A stretch of DNA of 64,000 nucleotides from Kluyvera sichuanensis (GTDB lineage: Bacteria; Pseudomonadota; Gammaproteobacteria; Enterobacterales; Enterobacteriaceae), in the NCBI RefSeq assembly GCF_014218705.1, contig NZ_JABBJF010000006.1:186001-250000 (forward strand), given 5' to 3'. The translations under genes were made by a program, and so were the position numbers. Shown one piece after another: positions 61,529 to 64,000 of the stretch (within the stretch, counting starts at the first letter, position 1; the number at the start of each line of letters is the position of its first letter). Under the pieces are notes generated by a model, which was given only the letters and a program-made list of their open reading frames with translations, was not told the DNA's origin and did not search any database.

Positions 61529-62773
61529 TTAAGAAAGCGTCTGGTGAGGCTTAGCCTGCGCGCTATTGTCGAGCCGCCGAATCGCGGGCACCAGGCTGGC
61601 GCAGACCGTGGCAATCACCACCGCTACCGCTGACACCATCAGCACGTTGCTGCTGCCGTAGCGCATCGCCAGTGGCCCAGCGACCAGTTCGCCAAACGGA
61701 ATCGCCACGAATGAACCTACGGCATCATAGGCGTAAACCCGCGCCAGCTTGTCCGGCGGAATATGCGTTTGTAATGAATGCGCCCAGGAAACGCCGAACA
61801 GGCCAAACGCGACGCCGGTGACAAAAAAGGCGGCGGTCAGGTATGGCGCTGAGGCGAGCTGGCTCAGCATAAAAATAGGCACCGCGCAGAAGATAACCAG
61901 CATCACGCCAATAAAGAGATCCCGGCGCGGACGCCAGCGTAGAGCAAGGAAGGTGCCGGTAATCAGCCCCACGCTCTGGGCCGCGACGATCATTCCCCAG
62001 TGCGCTCGCCCGAAGGAGGCGTCGGCAATCGCCGGGCCGAGCACCATCACCACGCCGCTAAACGCCGCGTTGACTATCGTAAACTGCACCACGACAGACC
62101 ACACCCACGCGCGGCTGGCAAACTCTTTCCATCCCGCTTTTAAGTCCTGCAAAATATTGCTTTGCGATTCGCTGCCGCTGATAGCGGTAACCCGAATCAT
62201 GGCGTATAGCGGTGCCGAGGCGGCAAAACCTAGCGCATCAATCGCCAGCCCCCAGCCCGGCCCGACCGAGCTGGCGAGGATCCCGCCCAGCGATGCGCCA
62301 ATTACCGTCCCACTGTAGATGCCCAACTGGATTAAGGCGTTGGCTTCGCGCAGATTTTGTGGCGGCACCGTCTGCGGCACCAGTGCGGAGGACGCCGGTA
62401 GGGCGATACCCGCCGCCGCACCGTTCAGTGCGCCGAGCAGGGCCAGGCTGAGCACCGAGGCCGAACCGTCGAGCACCGACCAGGCGACAATGGCCTGCGA
62501 AAGGGCGGCAACGGCGGAGGAGTAGACCAGCACCCGGCTGCGGGAGTAACGGTCGGCTAACACGCCGCCAAGCAGTAAAAACGCCACGTTAAAGATGGAG
62601 CGCGAGGCGACGACAATGCCTAAATCGGAGACGGTGCCGCCGATGTCCAGCACAGCAAACGCCAGCGCTATCGGGGCGATACCGTTGCCGAGTACGGTCA
62701 GCAGTCGCGCGGTGAAAAGATGGCGAAATACGGGGAAGTGGTAAGCACGAATTTTTTTATTATGCGTATTCAT
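61529..62773 (-). CDS. MFS exporter, DHA3 (EntS-like) group
   Basis: A 414-residue 12-TM protein. FRHLFTARLLTVLGNGIAPIALAFAVLDIGG at the start and GGVLADRYSRSRVLVYSS in the 2-3 loop are marks of the DHA3 drug/siderophore exporters. No siderophore or antibiotic genes are near, and no regulator is adjacent. It converges with the GH88 gene. Substrate unknown. Confidence 0.84.
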   Translation of the reverse strand: MNTHNKKIRAYHFPVFRHLFTARLLTVLGNGIAPIALAFAVLDIGGTVSDLGIVVASRSIFNVAFLLLGGVLADRYSRSRVLVYSSAVAALSQAIVAWSVLDGSASVLSLALLGALNGAAAGIALPASSALVPQTVPPQNLREANALIQLGIYSGTVIGASLGGILASSVGPGWGLAIDALGFAASAPLYAMIRVTAISGSESQSNILQDLKAGWKEFASRAWVWSVVVQFTIVNAAFSGVVMVLGPAIADASFGRAHWGMIVAAQSVGLITGTFLALRWRPRRDLFIGVMLVIFCAVPIFMLSQLASAPYLTAAFFVTGVAFGLFGVSWAHSLQTHIPPDKLARVYAYDAVGSFVAIPFGELVAGPLAMRYGSSNVLMVSAVAVVIATVCASLVPAIRRLDNSAQAKPHQTLS

Positions 62774-62865
62774 TGCGACAATGATTTCTGGTCAGCGGTT
62801 CGACGATAAGACGTGAGGTCGCAACAGAGTATCGGTAGGTTTGGTAGGGGTAAAGTCGCGTAGAG

Positions 62866-62893
62866 AAAAAAATCCACGCCTGGGCGTGGATTT
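62866..62893 (-). terminator. Intrinsic terminator after the L,D-transpeptidase gene
   Basis: Minus strand: ATCCACGCC / GGCGTGGAT stem with a 2-base apex plus a run of seven T (A run at 62866-62872). It is almost the same as the terminator at 26404-26430. Confidence 0.82.
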
Positions 62894-62907
62894 CGCAGCA
62901 TTCAGGG

Positions 62908-63807
62908 TTAATTCAGCCTGACCGGCATCCCGGATCGCTGGGCCAGCGCCTGGCTTAATACCGTCTGCTGAATATCCGTGGCCGTCAGAGTGGATTTCAG
63001 CGCCGCCGGGATCGCACTCGCCGAAGCCGTGCTGGTTCCGGATTCGGACAGTGGGCTATGCACTTCGATATAGCGCTCGCCGTTCGGTTCAACGTCAGCT
63101 TTAATCGGCTGATTTACAAACTCAACCCGGGTCCCCACCGGGACTTCGCTAAACAGCGTTTTAAGATCGTCGGCGCGTAAACGCACGCAGCCGTGGCTGA
63201 CTCGCAGCCCGATGCCGAAGTTGGCGTTGGTGCCGTGAATCGCAAACTCGTTGCCAATGTACATGGCGTACAGCCCCATTGGGTTATCTACGCCCGCGGG
63301 AACGACGGCGGGAAGAATATCACCGGCTGCGGCAAATTCGGCGCGTTCGTTGGGTGTTGGCGTCCAGGTTGGCCCGACCTTTTTCTGTTTCACGGAAGTC
63401 ACCCAGTGCTCTGGGGTATCGTGCCCAATCTGACCAATGCCCACCGGATAGATTTCGACGGTATTGCTGCCCGCCGGGTAGTAATAGAGGCGCATTTCCG
63501 CCGTGTTAATGATAATCCCTTGATGCACCGTAGCGGGTAAAATGGTCTGCGACGGGAAGGTGAGAACGGTACCGGGCGCCGGGAGATAAACGTCCACGCC
63601 GGGGTTGGCGTCGAGGAGATTGCTCATGCCGATATGATGTCGGGCGGCGTAGGTTTCCAGCGGCGCTTTTTGTCCTTGGGGAACCTGCTCATATTCGTTG
63701 CTGCCTACCAGATTTCCACCGGATTTCGGTAGGGTATAGGTCAGCGCAAAGGCGGGGTGAACGGAGAAAACAACGGCGAGCGATACCAGTAACGTGTTAA
63801 TTTTCAT
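62908..63807 (-). CDS. L,D-transpeptidase, LdtB/ErfK (YbiS-like)
   Basis: A 299-residue periplasmic enzyme with a signal peptide ending at PAFA. A LysM-like N-terminal part ([21 protein letters not shown]) is followed by a YkuD catalytic domain with H191, H205 and C207 in [20 protein letters not shown]. The C-terminus RSGMPVRLN equals that of E. coli YbiS. It should attach Braun lipoprotein to peptidoglycan, or make 3-3 cross-links. Similar E. coli proteins are YbiS and ErfK; the sequence is not close enough to either to give a symbol. Confidence 0.88.
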   Translation of the reverse strand: MKINTLLVSLAVVFSVHPAFALTYTLPKSGGNLVGSNEYEQVPQGQKAPLETYAARHHIGMSNLLDANPGVDVYLPAPGTVLTFPSQTILPATVHQGIIINTAEMRLYYYPAGSNTVEIYPVGIGQIGHDTPEHWVTSVKQKKVGPTWTPTPNERAEFAAAGDILPAVVPAGVDNPMGLYAMYIGNEFAIHGTNANFGIGLRVSHGCVRLRADDLKTLFSEVPVGTRVEFVNQPIKADVEPNGERYIEVHSPLSESGTSTASASAIPAALKSTLTATDIQQTVLSQALAQRSGMPVRLN

Positions 63808-63952
63808 TGGGTTGAATTGTACGACAAATATATGTGTCGCTGATTATACCTACCCGCTATCGCCAACTCCATCGTTTTTGGCGCGATAGCGGGGTGACTA
63901 TCGGGATCTCATTCTAAAGGCGAGCTTTTTTGCAAAATCCTACGGCGGCAGG

Positions 63953-64000
63953 CTACCACTTCATTTCGCCGGTGTTCACTTTGGCGCTAAGCTCTAGTGA
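63953..64000 (-). CDS. C-terminal end of a gene running off the window
   Basis: On the minus strand the frame reads SLELSAKVNTGEMKW and a TAG. It is open to the window edge, so these are probably the last 15 residues of a protein encoded to the right. I do not recognise the product. The preceding 145 bases (63808-63952) are AT-rich promoter-type sequence of the transpeptidase gene. Confidence 0.4.
   Translation of the reverse strand, partial: SLELSAKVNTGEMKW

Noticed and set aside
1-64000. Prophage, CRISPR array or toxin-antitoxin module
   Set aside because: No repeat-spacer pattern, integrase, phage structural gene or recognisable toxin pair was seen anywhere in the window.

Overview
The window is chromosomal DNA from a Klebsiella-like member of the Enterobacteriaceae. 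The evidence is a complete dha (glycerol fermentation) regulon in the Klebsiella/Citrobacter layout, enterobacterial chaperone-usher pilus genes, YbiS-type and NepI-type proteins, REP-like palindromes and high GC. The small reactivase subunit is clearly diverged from the K. pneumoniae protein as I remember it, so a Klebsiella relative (Raoultella, K. oxytoca group, Citrobacter or similar) is as likely as K. pneumoniae. I saw no IS element, tRNA, rRNA or CRISPR array.

1-7.0 kb is one tight plus-strand catabolic operon: Rieske dioxygenase alpha (5' cut) and beta, an SDR, a PDR-type reductase, a flavin reductase, an MHS-family transporter, then catB, catC and catA. It should take an imported aromatic compound to catechol and on through the ortho-cleavage pathway. 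7.0-8.0 kb is an orphan ProX-like binding protein. 8.4-18.4 kb is a chaperone-usher pilus cluster with a small pilin-like protein, five larger subunits or adhesins, two chaperones and an usher. The last gene of the run, 4 bp after the second chaperone, is a PglL/Wzy_C-type O-oligosaccharyltransferase. This suggests a glycosylated chaperone-usher pilus and is the most novel item here. Two regulators follow (18.4-20 kb).

20-28.6 kb holds stand-alone metabolic and regulatory genes: LysR, an old-yellow-enzyme (OYE) oxidoreductase, AraC, a NepI-like exporter, AzlCD, a second GAPDH and a GlxA-type regulator. A structured non-coding element of about 0.65 kb sits in the middle. 28.6-45.3 kb is a small lipoprotein plus the dha regulon. 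Its minus-strand operon encodes both DHA kinases (PTS-type dhaK-dhaL-dhaM, then an ATP-type kinase). dhaD and dhaR follow on the plus strand, then orfW, gdrB, dhaT and orfY on the minus strand, then dhaB-dhaC-dhaE-gdrA on the plus strand. Three pairs of a 15-bp inverted repeat (GTTYC-N5-GRAAC, centres 31-32 bp apart) lie upstream of dhaK, dhaD and dhaB and look like DhaR operators.

45.3-52.1 kb has an OYE/ArsR pair, an unknown membrane protein, a LysR/SDR pair, and a GGDEF-EAL protein paired with a cysteine-free molybdopterin-fold periplasmic protein. 52.1-54.5 kb is AT-richer and decayed, with a truncated MFS pseudogene carrying an in-frame stop and an orphan gene. 54.5-64 kb has a hydrolase/glutathione-peroxidase pair, an unknown periplasmic protein, a GH88/LacY-family/AraC sugar-uronate locus with a CRP-like site, a DHA3 exporter, an LdtB-like L,D-transpeptidase and the tail of one more gene.
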